Part shown: positions 34,871-43,001 of the stretch, one piece after another
How positions within the stretch are numbered: position 1 is the first letter of the stretch
Layout: each line of letters begins with the position of its first letter
Assembly (NCBI RefSeq): GCF_011046535.1
Contig: NZ_CP049257.1
Coordinates: forward strand, 4,960,001 to 5,024,000
Reading direction: 5' to 3'
Length of the DNA stretch: 64,000 bases
Source of the DNA: Nocardioides anomalus
GTDB lineage: Bacteria > Actinomycetota > Actinomycetes > Propionibacteriales > Nocardioidaceae
The notes under the pieces: model-generated
The model's input: the letters and a program-made list of their open reading frames with translations, nothing else
Databases searched by the model: none
Told to the model about the DNA's origin: nothing
Program-made: the position numbers and the translations under genes

Positions 34871-36103
34871 CTCTGCATCGACTCCGTCGATGCGTGCTCG
34901 GCGCGCTCTGATCGAACCGCCCCAGGCACCACCCCCGCACGCGCGGCGCGCCAGCACGCCCCACCCGCACGGGCGCGGCACCTGGAACGGTCCGGCGCGC
35001 CGAGCCACTCTGCATCGACTCCGTCGATGCGTGCTCGGCGCGCTCTGATCGAACCGCCCCAGGCACCACCCCCGCACGCGCGGCGCGCCAGCACGCCCCA
35101 CCCGCACGGGCGCGGCACCTGGAACGGTCCGGCGCGCCGAGCCACTCTGCACCGACTCCGTCGATGCGTGCTCGGCGCGCTCTGATCGAACCGCCCCAGG
35201 CACCACCCCCGCACGCGCGGCGCGCCAGCACGCCCCACCCGCACGGGCGCGGCACCTGGAACGGTCCGGCGCGCCGAGCCACCCTGCACCGACTCCGTCG
35301 ATGCGCGCTCGGCGCGCTCTGATCGAACCGCCCCAGGCACCACCCCCGCACGCGCGGCGCGCCAGCACGCCCCACCCGCACGGGCGCGGCACCTGGAACG
35401 GTCCGGCGCGCCGAGCCACCCTGCACCGACTCCGTCGATGCGCGCTCGGCGCGCTCTGATCGAACCGCCCCAGGCACCACCCCCGCACGCGCGGCGCGCC
35501 AGCACGCCCCACCCGCACGGGCGCGGCACCTGGAACGGTCCGGCGCGCCGAGCCACCCTGCACCGACTCCGTCGATGCGCGCTAGGCGCGCTCTGATCGA
35601 ATCGCCCCAGGCACCACCCCCGCACGCGCGGCGCGCCAGCACGCCCCACCCGCACGGGCGCGGCACCTGGAGCGCTTCGGCGCGCCGAGCCACCCTGCAC
35701 CGACTCCGTCGATGCGCGCTAGGCGCGCTCTGATCGAATCGCCCCAGGCACCACCCCCGCACGCGCGGCGCGCCAGCACGCCCCACCCGCACGGGCGCGG
35801 CACCTGGAACGGTCCGGCGCGCCGAGCCACCCTGCACCGACTCCGTCGATGCGCGCTAGGCGCGCTCTGATCGAACCGCCCCAGGCACCACCCCCGCACG
35901 CGCGGCGCGCCAGCACGCCCCACCCGCACGGGCGCGGCACCTGGAACGGTCCGGCGCGCCGAGCCACCCTGCACCGACTCCGTCGATGCGCGCTAGGCGC
36001 GCTCTGATCGAACCGCCCCAGGCACCACCCCCGCACGCGCGGCGCGCCAGCACGCCCCACCCGCACGGGCGCGGCACCTGGAACGGTCCGGCGCGCCGAG
36101 CCT
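34871..36103. repeat. Tandem array: nine copies of a 137-bp unit
   Basis: Copies begin at 34871, 35008, 35145, 35282, 35419, 35556, 35693, 35830 and 35967, always 137 bp apart and nearly identical. Each has a hairpin (gcatcgac-tcc-gtcgatgc in copies 1 and 2, one mismatch later) and an 11-bp inverted pair, gctcggcgcgc at unit bases 26-36 and gcgcgccgagc at 125-135, around an ~88-bp core. Substitutions change stepwise along the array: ctctgca becomes ccctgca after copy 3, gctcggcg becomes gctaggcg from copy 6, and copies 6-7 share atcgaatcg. It lies between two convergent gene ends. 137 is not a multiple of three, and the phase shifts in each copy, so coding is unlikely. Confidence 0.95.
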
Positions 36104-36132
36104 GCTGGCTGGGTCAGGCGACTCGGCGCGCC
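36090..36132 (-). terminator. Stem-loop after leucine dehydrogenase, shared with the array end
   Basis: ggcgcgccgag (36090-36100, the right arm of the last repeat) pairs with ctcggcgcgcc (36122-36132) across a 21-base loop. It begins 17 bp past the stop of the minus-strand gene at 36149. Confidence 0.55.
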
Positions 36133-36148
36133 GGTGTCCGGTCCGGCC

Positions 36149-37258
36149 TCAGCGGAGCCAGAGACCGCGGAGGCGGCAGACGTCGCGCATGCGGCGCTCG
36201 GCGAGCCGGTCGGCGGCGACCGCGGGGCTGACGCCGTCGGTGCGGGCCAGCTCGAACACGGCGTACGTCGTGTCGAAGATCCCCGTCGCGCGCTGCTGTG
36301 CGCGCTCGAAGCTGAAGCCGGCGGGGTCGAGCTCGTCGGCGACCTGGATGAGGCCGCCGGAGTTCACGCAGTAGTCGGGCGCGTAGAGGATGCCCCGCTC
36401 CTCGAGCACCTTCTCCACGCCCGGGTGCGCGAGCTGGTTGTTGGCCGCGCCGCAGACCACGCTCGCGCTCAGGGTGTCGACGACCTCGTCGCTCAGCGCG
36501 CCGCCCATGGCGCAAGGGGCGTAGGCGTCCAGCTCGGTGGCGACCAGCTCCTCGGTCGAGCCGACCACGCGGACCGACGGGTGCTCCTCGCGCACCCGGT
36601 CGAGCGCGGCGCGGTCGACATCGGTGACCACGACGTCGGCCCCCTCGTCGAGCAGGTGTCGGACCAGGTGGTGACCCACCTTGCCGACGCCGGCCACCCC
36701 GACCGTGCGGCCCTCGAGCGCCGTGGTGCCCCACCGGAACTGCGCCGCCGCGCGGAGCCCCTGGTAGACCCCGTACGCCGTGAGCACCGAGCTGTCCCCC
36801 GCGCCGCCGTGGGCCAGGGTGCGGCCGGTGACGTAGTCGCACTCGCGGGCGATGTCGTCCATGTCGGGCGAGGACGTCCCCACGTCGCAGGCGGTGTGGT
36901 AGCGCCCGCCGAGCGACTGGACGAACCGGCCGTACGCACGGAACAGCGCCTCGCTGCGCAGCTCGGCGGGGTCGCCGATGATGACGGCCTTGCCGCCGCC
37001 GAGGTCCAGGCCGGCCAGGGCGGCCTTGTAGGACATGCCGCGCGAGAGGTTGAGCACGTCGGCGAGGGCGTCGGCCGTGCTGGCGTACGGGAAGAAGCGG
37101 GTCCCGCCGAGCGCGGGGCCGAGAGCAGTGGAGTGGATGGCGATGATCGCCTTGAGCCCCGTGGCCGGATCGTGGGCGAAGACGACCTGCTCGTGGTCGG
37201 CGCCGGCCTCGAAGACGTCGGTGGGGCTGGGTGCGGTTGCGGCGTGCTGCTGGGACAT
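36149..37258 (-). CDS. Leucine (Glu/Leu/Phe/Val family) dehydrogenase
   Basis: NAD-dependent oxidative deamination of branched-chain amino acids to 2-oxo acids; cytosolic. ATG 37258 ([10 protein letters not shown]) was chosen because GAAGGA lies just upstream; an in-frame ATG 27 bp earlier is less likely. The 369-residue protein has [10 protein letters not shown], the catalytic lysine in [25 protein letters not shown], the Rossmann loop [11 protein letters not shown] and [10 protein letters not shown]. The short N-terminal domain is of the Leu/Val/Phe type rather than GDH. It is divergent from the gene at 37354. Confidence 0.9.
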   Translation of the reverse strand: MSQQHAATAPSPTDVFEAGADHEQVVFAHDPATGLKAIIAIHSTALGPALGGTRFFPYASTADALADVLNLSRGMSYKAALAGLDLGGGKAVIIGDPAELRSEALFRAYGRFVQSLGGRYHTACDVGTSSPDMDDIARECDYVTGRTLAHGGAGDSSVLTAYGVYQGLRAAAQFRWGTTALEGRTVGVAGVGKVGHHLVRHLLDEGADVVVTDVDRAALDRVREEHPSVRVVGSTEELVATELDAYAPCAMGGALSDEVVDTLSASVVCGAANNQLAHPGVEKVLEERGILYAPDYCVNSGGLIQVADELDPAGFSFERAQQRATGIFDTTYAVFELARTDGVSPAVAADRLAERRMRDVCRLRGLWLR

Positions 37259-37353
37259 GGATGGTCCTTCGCGGTGTGTGGCCACGGGGGTGGTGTGGCG
37301 GCGGTGGTGGGCGAGCCGCAGGGGTGGCGCGGATCACTTCTAGGGTAGAGCGG

Positions 37354-38172
37354 GTGAGCCCCGCCCGCGTCATGTGGACGCTGTTCGAGCCACTGCACGC
37401 CGTCACCTACTTCGCGCCGCAGGCGCGGCAGGAGTTCGAGGCGGCCGGGCTGCGCGGCTTCTGGCGCGGCTACTTCGCCGGCCGCTCGGCGCCCCTCGGG
37501 GCCGCCCCGGCGGCGGTCACCACGGCGCTGTACGCGAACTTCGCTCCGCGCATGGTCGAGCGCGCGCTGCCCGCCGTGTGGTCCCTCGCGACCCCGGAGC
37601 AGGCCCTCGCGGCCCGGCAGGCCGGCGCGGTCGCGGCGCTCCGCGACCTCCTGGGCGGTGCCGACGTCGCGCCGGCCGCCCGGGTCCTCCGCGACGTCGC
37701 CGCCGGCGCGCCGACCGCGGGCCGCGCGCTCGGCGCCGCGAACGCCGCGCTGCCCTGGCCCGACGAGCCGTACGCCGTGCTCTGGCGGGCCGCGACCACC
37801 CTGCGGGAGCTGCGCGGCGACGGCCACGTGCTGGCCCAGCTCGCGGTCGGGCTCGACGGGCTGAACACGATCGTCCTGCGCGCCGGCCACGACCTGACCC
37901 GCGAGGTCCTCCAGCCGAACCGCGGCTGGACCGACGAGGAGTGGGACGCCGCGGCCGAGGGGCTCGCGGCCCGCGGGCTGGTGGACGCCGCCGGGCGGGC
38001 CACCGCCGCCGGGCTCGAGCGGCTGGACCGGGCCGAGGCGCTCACCGACGAGCTGGCGCTCGAGCCGTGGTCGGAGCCGGCGCTGGCGCGCTTCCAGGAG
38101 CTCGCGGCGCCGCTGTCCGCCGCCGCTCGCGCCGCCCTGCCGCCGGTGACGCCGATCGGGCTGCCGGGCTAG
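37354..38172 (+). CDS. SCO6745 family protein
   Basis: 272 residues from GTG 37354. The N-terminus LFEPLHAVTYFAPQARQEFE, then AAGLRGFWRGYFAGRSAPLG, is the recognisable block of this actinobacterial family. DGHVLAQLAVGLDGLN and a DUF-like winged C-terminus (GWTDEEWDAAAEGLAARGLV) follow. The C-terminal part resembles a MarR-like winged helix; the function of the family is unknown. TAGGGT lies seven bases before the start. It overlaps the convergent gene by 4 bp. Confidence 0.75.
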   Translation: MSPARVMWTLFEPLHAVTYFAPQARQEFEAAGLRGFWRGYFAGRSAPLGAAPAAVTTALYANFAPRMVERALPAVWSLATPEQALAARQAGAVAALRDLLGGADVAPAARVLRDVAAGAPTAGRALGAANAALPWPDEPYAVLWRAATTLRELRGDGHVLAQLAVGLDGLNTIVLRAGHDLTREVLQPNRGWTDEEWDAAAEGLAARGLVDAAGRATAAGLERLDRAEALTDELALEPWSEPALARFQELAAPLSAAARAALPPVTPIGLPG

Positions 38173-38921
38173 CGGGCCTTCGGGCCGTTCCCGTTCCCGT
38201 TGCCGCCCGCGTTGTTCTCGGTCGGCCCGTTGCCGTTCCCGTTCCCGCCGGCGTTGCTGCCGTCGCCGCCCCCGTTGCCCTGGCCGTTGCCGCTGTTCCC
38301 GCCGCCCTGGTGGTGACCGTTGTTCGGCTTCGGCGTCGGGGTCGGCTTCGGGGTCTTCGAGGGCGGCGTCGGCTGGGTGGTGGGCTGGGTGGTCGGCTGG
38401 GTGGTCGGCTGGGTGGCCGGCGTCGTGGGCGTCGGCTCGTCCTCGGGCGAGGCCAGCCCGGAGGCCGCGGGGGACGCCTGGATGTCGGTCGTCGGGGTGG
38501 ACGTCGGGTCTCCGGGCGAGAGCGAGGCCGAGGGGGACGAGGAGAAGCTCGGATCGGTGGTCGCCGACCCGTCCGAGGTCGGCTCCGAGGACACCGCGGA
38601 GGACGGTGCGGACGTCACCTCGGAGGAGGGGGAGCCCGTGCTCGGGACGCTCGTGGTGGGGGTGGACGGCTCGGGGTCCGGCGACCAGGGCGCGTGCACC
38701 GCGCCCGCGCCGTACGCGATCCCGACGCCGCCCGCGCCGACCAGCATGACCGCGCCGACGGCGGCGGCGACCACCCGTCCGCGACGTGCCGCGCCGCCGG
38801 CCGGGGCCGCGGCGCGGGCCGTGGCGGCCAGCCGGGCGATGAACCCCTCGTCCACGGACGGCTCGTCGGGGTCGATGCGCAGCGCGCGAGCCACCTCAGA
38901 ACGGCTCGGAAATCGGCGCAT
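38169..38921 (-). CDS. Membrane-anchored Ser/Thr/Pro-rich protein, possible anti-sigma partner
   Basis: 250 residues. A ~45-residue cytosolic N-terminus (SEVARALRIDPDEPSVDEGF) precedes one membrane helix (~52-75, VVAAAVGAVMLVGAGGVGIA). A long low-complexity outer region follows: a Ser/Thr/Pro linker, four TQPT repeats, a KTPKPTPTPKP stretch and a Gly/Asn tail with two copies of GGNGNGNGP. This looks like a wall-spanning stalk. It is divergent from the sigma factor gene at 38928 with only 6 bp between the starts, so the short cytosolic part may be its anti-sigma domain; no known anti-sigma motif is visible. Confidence 0.65.
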   Translation of the reverse strand: MRRFPSRSEVARALRIDPDEPSVDEGFIARLAATARAAAPAGGAARRGRVVAAAVGAVMLVGAGGVGIAYGAGAVHAPWSPDPEPSTPTTSVPSTGSPSSEVTSAPSSAVSSEPTSDGSATTDPSFSSSPSASLSPGDPTSTPTTDIQASPAASGLASPEDEPTPTTPATQPTTQPTTQPTTQPTPPSKTPKPTPTPKPNNGHHQGGGNSGNGQGNGGGDGSNAGGNGNGNGPTENNAGGNGNGNGPKAR

Positions 38922-38927
38922 GAGTCC

Positions 38928-39518
38928 ATGATGTCTCCTGTGGGCGGCGCAGACACACTGATCGCCGCTGCGCGCACCGGTGACGAGGCCGCGTGGGCGG
39001 AGCTGTACCGCCGCCACGCCGGTCGCCTGGAGCTCTGGCTGCGGTGGCTGCCGGCCTCCGACGCCGCGGTCTCGGCCGAGGACGTGGCCGCCCAGGCGTG
39101 GCTCACCGCGGCCGGCAAGGTGCACGACTTCTCGGGCAGCGACGACGACTTCGCGGGCTGGCTGTTCGGCATCGCCCGCAAGCACGCACTCAACGACTAC
39201 CGCCGCGGCGTGCGCCGCCGCACCTCACCCGCCGAGCTCGACAGCGGCGCCCAACCCGTCTTCGGCGTGCCGGGCGACGACCTCAGCCCGATCGAGGGCC
39301 AGGACACGGTCCGCCGGCTGCTCGGCCACCTCAGCCCGCGTGAGGCCGAGGTCGTGGTGTGCCTGGACGTCGTCGGCCTGGACGTGGCCGCGACGGCCGA
39401 GGCGCTCGGACTGCGCACCACCGCCGTGCGCGTTGCCCACCACCGGGCCCTCACCCGGCTGCGACGCCTGATGGCCGATGACGCGCCGGGGGAGCCGACG
39501 CCTGAGCCGCAGGGCTGA
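38928..39518 (+). CDS. RNA polymerase sigma factor, ECF type
   Basis: 196 residues. Region 2 is ARTGDEAAWAELYRRHAGRL with SAEDVAAQAWLTAAGKVHDF; region 4 is LSPREAEVVVCLDVVGLDVA with ATAEALGLRTTAVRVAHHRA. Two ATGs (38928, 38931) are adjacent, and a GTG at 38940 is possible. It shares its promoter region with the anchored protein at 38169-38921 and ends 1 bp from the convergent Ser/Thr kinase gene. Confidence 0.85.
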   Translation: MMSPVGGADTLIAAARTGDEAAWAELYRRHAGRLELWLRWLPASDAAVSAEDVAAQAWLTAAGKVHDFSGSDDDFAGWLFGIARKHALNDYRRGVRRRTSPAELDSGAQPVFGVPGDDLSPIEGQDTVRRLLGHLSPREAEVVVCLDVVGLDVAATAEALGLRTTAVRVAHHRALTRLRRLMADDAPGEPTPEPQG

Positions 39519-39519
39519 G

Positions 39520-40509
39520 TCAGGACAGCGTCGCCGTCACGGCGTACGCCGCCGCGAAGGTCGCGACGAAGACGGCCAGGCAGACCAGGGCCAGGAGCAG
39601 CGGGGACCGGGGCCGGTCGGCCGACGCGGCCGGCACGGTCGTGACCGTGTGGGGAGTCTGGTAGCGCGTGGCGCCCGGCCCGCCGCGCACCGACGTCACC
39701 GGCAGCGCCGCCCGGAGCGCGGCGTCGAGAGCACCGACCGACCCGGGCCGGTCGTCGGGGTCGGCCGAGAGCGCGCGGAGCAGCACCTCGTCGACCTCGG
39801 GTGGGAGCTCGGGCACCAGCGTCGAGGGCGCGACCGGGGCGCTGGCGTGGACCGCGAGCTCGGCCAGCGAGCCCTCGCGGGCGTGCCGGCCGGTGAGCAT
39901 CTGGTAGGCGACGGCGGCGAGCGCGTGCACGTCGGCGCGCTCGTCGATGGTCCCGCCGGTGGCCTGCTCGGGAGCCATGTAGGCCGGCGTGCCGACGACC
40001 TGGGTGAGCCCGGAGGCGTGCAGCATCGCCTTGGCCACGCCGAGGTCGGCGACCAGCAGCCGCTCGCCGGCCGAGCCGCCGGAGCGCAGCAGCAGGTTCT
40101 GCGGCTTGATGTCGCGGTGCACGACGCCGTGCTCGTGCAGGACGGCGAGGCCGGCGGCGGCCTGGCTGACCAGGTCCACGGCCCGCGGGACCGGCAGCGG
40201 CCGACCGGGCTCCAGCTGGTGGGCCAGCGAGCCGAGGTCGGCGTAGGTCATGACGAAGTACGGCGTCTCGTCGACCTGGCCGATGTCGTAGACCCGCACG
40301 ATGTGGTCGGAGTCCGCCCGGCGCAGGATCCGGGCCTCCTCCAGGAAGCGCTCGCGGACGTCGAGCCGCTGCGCCCAGTTCTCGGCCAGCGCCTTGACCG
40401 CGACGTCGGAGTCGAGCTCGGCGTCGTGGTAGAGCCAGACCGTCGCGAAGCCGCCCTCGCCCAGCCGGTCGACGCGCTCGAGGCGGCCGAGACGAGTGGG
40501 CAGGGGCAC
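39520..40509 (-). CDS. Serine/threonine protein kinase with C-terminal membrane anchor
   Basis: 329 residues. The kinase domain (~8-265) has the P-loop GEGGFATV, the lysine in VAVKAL, VHRDIKPQNLLL, VADLGVAKAM (DLG in place of DFG), GTPAYMAPEQ and the ERADVHALAAVAYQMLTG helix. After a short linker a membrane helix (~303-325, LLLALVCLAVFVATFAAAYA) ends the protein four residues later. PASTA or other sensor domains, usual for actinobacterial kinases, are absent, so any input must come from a partner. GTG 40509 is the start. Confidence 0.9.
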   Translation of the reverse strand: MPLPTRLGRLERVDRLGEGGFATVWLYHDAELDSDVAVKALAENWAQRLDVRERFLEEARILRRADSDHIVRVYDIGQVDETPYFVMTYADLGSLAHQLEPGRPLPVPRAVDLVSQAAAGLAVLHEHGVVHRDIKPQNLLLRSGGSAGERLLVADLGVAKAMLHASGLTQVVGTPAYMAPEQATGGTIDERADVHALAAVAYQMLTGRHAREGSLAELAVHASAPVAPSTLVPELPPEVDEVLLRALSADPDDRPGSVGALDAALRAALPVTSVRGGPGATRYQTPHTVTTVPAASADRPRSPLLLALVCLAVFVATFAAAYAVTATLS

Positions 40510-40622
40510 GGCGTCATGCTGTCAGAACAGGGGGAGCGGGCCGCGCCGGACGAGGTGGCGCGGCCCGCGTTGACCGACCCGGGGAAGAGGGTCAGGTCAG
40601 TCCCCCCAGGACCAGCTGGGGC

Positions 40623-41228
40623 TCAGCGGCCGCCGCTGTAGAGCTTCACGTACTCGTACTGCGTGGCCTCGACGTAGACGCCCGCCTGACCGGTGTTGCC
40701 GCCGGTGAAGGAGCCGGTGATGGTGATGGGCGTGTCGTTCGCGGTGACCTTGATGGTCCCGGAGAACGACGTCTGCGCGGCGTTCTGGCCGCCGTTGGGG
40801 ACGTCCGCGGTCCACACGGTGCCGGTGCCGCCCTGCAGCGACGGCACGTTGAGCACGCCGTAGTCGGGGTCGTTCACCGTGGCGGGACCGATGTGCCAGA
40901 ACTGCCCGATGCCGTCGATCTTCCAGGTGCCCTTGTCCAGCACGATGGTGGCGAGCGGGGTGTTGGCCGCGTTGACGTCGACCACCCGCGCGCCGGCGTA
41001 CGCCGGGACGGTGCTGGCCGGGGTCTGCGCTGTGACGACGTTCTCGGTCGAGGTGAACCGGGCGAAGTTGTTCTTCGTCAGGTCCTGGGTCTGGATGGTG
41101 CCGTTCTTGATCTGCGCCGAGGTGATCTGGTTGGCGGCGACGGACGTGCCGGCGCCGGCCACGGCGGCGATCGCGGCGGCCGCGACGACCACGCCGACCT
41201 TGCCGCGGACGAGGCTGCTGAGCTTCAT
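40623..41228 (-). CDS. Secreted or anchored protein with decapeptide-like repeats
   Basis: 201 residues from ATG 41228, with GGAGGA six bases upstream. A signal-like helix (GVVVAAAAIAAVAGAGTSVA) is followed by AANQITSAQIKNGTIQTQDL, the same repeat style as the protein at 17817-18389, then a beta-rich domain with no cysteine-rich motif. It is divergent from an ECF sigma factor (41323), 94 bp apart. Function unknown; surface or wall location is likely. Confidence 0.65.
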   Translation of the reverse strand: MKLSSLVRGKVGVVVAAAAIAAVAGAGTSVAANQITSAQIKNGTIQTQDLTKNNFARFTSTENVVTAQTPASTVPAYAGARVVDVNAANTPLATIVLDKGTWKIDGIGQFWHIGPATVNDPDYGVLNVPSLQGGTGTVWTADVPNGGQNAAQTSFSGTIKVTANDTPITITGSFTGGNTGQAGVYVEATQYEYVKLYSGGR

Positions 41229-41310
41229 GGTTCCTCCGTTGGATCCGTGAGGGGGTGGATGTGCTTCCACTCCTCTGACGGAGCGTCCGGGCCGGAGGTT
41301 GGGTGCCCTC

Positions 41311-41316
41311 TAGGGT
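41311..41316 (+). promoter_or_regulatory. -10 box TAGGGT of the sigma factor gene
   Basis: TAGGGT, six bases, GTG 41323. Confidence 0.55.
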
Positions 41317-41322
41317 GAAGCC

Positions 41323-41868
41323 GTGGAGCCCGACGAGCTGGACGCCCTGGCCGCCCGCGCGGCGGCGGGCGACCGGCCCGCTCTCGAGGAGGTGCTGGCC
41401 GAGGTCCAGCCGCGCGTGCGCCGCATCTGCGGGCGGATGCTGCTGTTCCCCGAGGACGCCGAGGAGGCGGCCCAGGACGCGCTGCTGCTCGTGGCCACCC
41501 GGATCCACCAGTTCGACGGCCGCAGCCGGTTCACCACCTGGCTGCACGCCGTCGCCTCCAACAGCGCCCGCTCGACCTACCGCAGCCTGAAGCGCCGCGC
41601 GGCCGAGCGCGTCACCGACCAGCTGCCGGTGCACGCCGACCCGCGCACGACCAGCGTCATCGCGGGCAGCCGGCTCGACCTCCTCGAGGCGCTCGAGGTC
41701 GTCGGCACCGACCACCCCGAGCTGGTCGAGCCCCTGGTCCTGCGCGACGTGCAGGAGCTGGCCTACGACGAGATCGCGCGGCTGCTCGACGTCCCGCTCG
41801 GCACGGTGAAGTCGCGGATCCACTCCGCCCGCCAGGCCGTGCGCCCGCTGCTGAAGGTCACGGACTGA
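41323..41868 (+). CDS. RNA polymerase sigma factor, ECF type
   Basis: 181 residues. Region 2: EVQPRVRRICGRMLLFPEDA and EEAAQDALLLVATRIHQFDG, with the promoter-melting segment RSRFTTWLHAVASNSARSTY. Region 4: LRDVQELAYDEIARLLDVPL and GTVKSRIHSARQAVRPLL. It has a leaderless-type promoter. The last 11 bp overlap the end of the convergent gene at 41858. The divergent secreted protein gene may be a target. Confidence 0.9.
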   Translation: MEPDELDALAARAAAGDRPALEEVLAEVQPRVRRICGRMLLFPEDAEEAAQDALLLVATRIHQFDGRSRFTTWLHAVASNSARSTYRSLKRRAAERVTDQLPVHADPRTTSVIAGSRLDLLEALEVVGTDHPELVEPLVLRDVQELAYDEIARLLDVPLGTVKSRIHSARQAVRPLLKVTD

Positions 41869-42994
41869 CCGCTCGCTGCACGACCACGTCGCCGTGGCTG
41901 CCGTAGCCCACCACCCGCCCGCCGTACGCCGTGCCGTCGAAGCCGATCAGGAGGTCGCCGGCCAGGGTCGGCCACGGGATGTTGGAGGGGTACGCCGCGT
42001 CGAGGGTCCCGACCTCCCGCAGGTCCAGGTCGAGGACCGGGTAGGCGCGGCGGTGCTTGTCGCTGGCCAGCACCCGCCACTCCCCGTCGAGGCGGGCGAG
42101 CGTGGTGCCCTCGGTCTCGTGGCCCGCGCCGACGGCCCGCACCGTGAGCGCGTCCAGCGACGGCCCGGCCGCGAGCACGGGGTGGAAGCGGAAGTAGCGC
42201 CGCGCGCTGACGTAGCCGACCAGCCAGCCGTCGTCGGTGCGGGCCAGGTGCGGGTCCCACACGCCGACCGAGCGGAAGCCGTCGGTGGGCAGCGCGAGCG
42301 GCTCGGCGTCGAGGACGTGCACGCCGCGGGTGAGGTCCTCGCTCGAGGTGGCGAGGACGACCGACACCGGTCGCTCGTCGGGCTCGAAGTCGCCCCACGT
42401 GCTCGCGGCCAGCAGCCACCGGCCGCCGTCGCGCAGCAGGTGCGCGGCGTGGTCGCCGTAGACGCGGCCGCCCCGGCGCAGGAACAGGTCGGCACGGTGC
42501 TCGAGGCCGAGCGTCGACCGGTCCAGCGCCCACACCGAGGTGTGGCCGGTCGGGAAGCCGCCCGGCCCGGCGCTGGTGGCGGTGAGCAGGAGCTCGTCGC
42601 CGTCGTGGTCGACCACGCGCAGGTCGCGCAGCCCGAGCTGACCGAACCGGCCGAGCTCGTGGCTGGCCGCGGTCGGCACCGGCGGCTGCTCCTCGAACAC
42701 GCAGCGCGCCCGCGCCACCCACGTCCCGCGCTCCCGGGTGAACGCCGTGACCTGCGGCCCGGTCAGGGTCAGCGCCACCGCCTCCACCGGCGCCTCGGGT
42801 CGCCCGCTGCGCCGGCTGCGGTGGCTCGTCCCGTCCACGTGGAGGGTGACCCGGTCGTCGAAGGTGGCCTCGACGCCCGCGAGCTCGAGCGGTCCGCGCT
42901 CGGCCGTGACCGCGGCGTACGGCGCTCGCACCGGCCCCGGCCGCCACAGGTCGACCGGCCGCAGGCGCGCGGCGACCTCGTAGCGAGGGAGCAC
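41858..42994 (-). CDS. Beta-propeller protein, glycosidase-like
   Basis: 378 residues without a signal peptide. Propeller-like blades recur: LRDLRVVDHDGDELLLTATS, HTSVWALDRSTLGLEHRADL, GVWDPHLARTDDGWLVGYVS, EGTTLARLDGEWRVLASDKH. The W-D-P-H-L and D-G-x-W patterns resemble clan GH-J/F glycosidases, but no catalytic signature can be fixed. The architecture is close to the protein at 228-1121. The upstream membrane protein gene (43002) ends 7 bp before its start, so the two may be co-transcribed. Confidence 0.5.
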   Translation of the reverse strand: MLPRYEVAARLRPVDLWRPGPVRAPYAAVTAERGPLELAGVEATFDDRVTLHVDGTSHRSRRSGRPEAPVEAVALTLTGPQVTAFTRERGTWVARARCVFEEQPPVPTAASHELGRFGQLGLRDLRVVDHDGDELLLTATSAGPGGFPTGHTSVWALDRSTLGLEHRADLFLRRGGRVYGDHAAHLLRDGGRWLLAASTWGDFEPDERPVSVVLATSSEDLTRGVHVLDAEPLALPTDGFRSVGVWDPHLARTDDGWLVGYVSARRYFRFHPVLAAGPSLDALTVRAVGAGHETEGTTLARLDGEWRVLASDKHRRAYPVLDLDLREVGTLDAAYPSNIPWPTLAGDLLIGFDGTAYGGRVVGYGSHGDVVVQRAVSP

Positions 42995-43001
42995 CCGCCG
43001 A

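Noticed and set aside
34680..36077. Long minus-strand open frames (up to 385 codons) through the repeat array, coding a 137-residue protein repeat
   Set aside because: 137 bp is not a multiple of three, so all three frames are read in turn; the frames are open because the unit has no minus-strand stop. There is no start site, family or normal codon pattern.
34871..36103. CRISPR array
   Set aside because: The whole 137-bp unit repeats with no variable spacers, and no cas genes are near.
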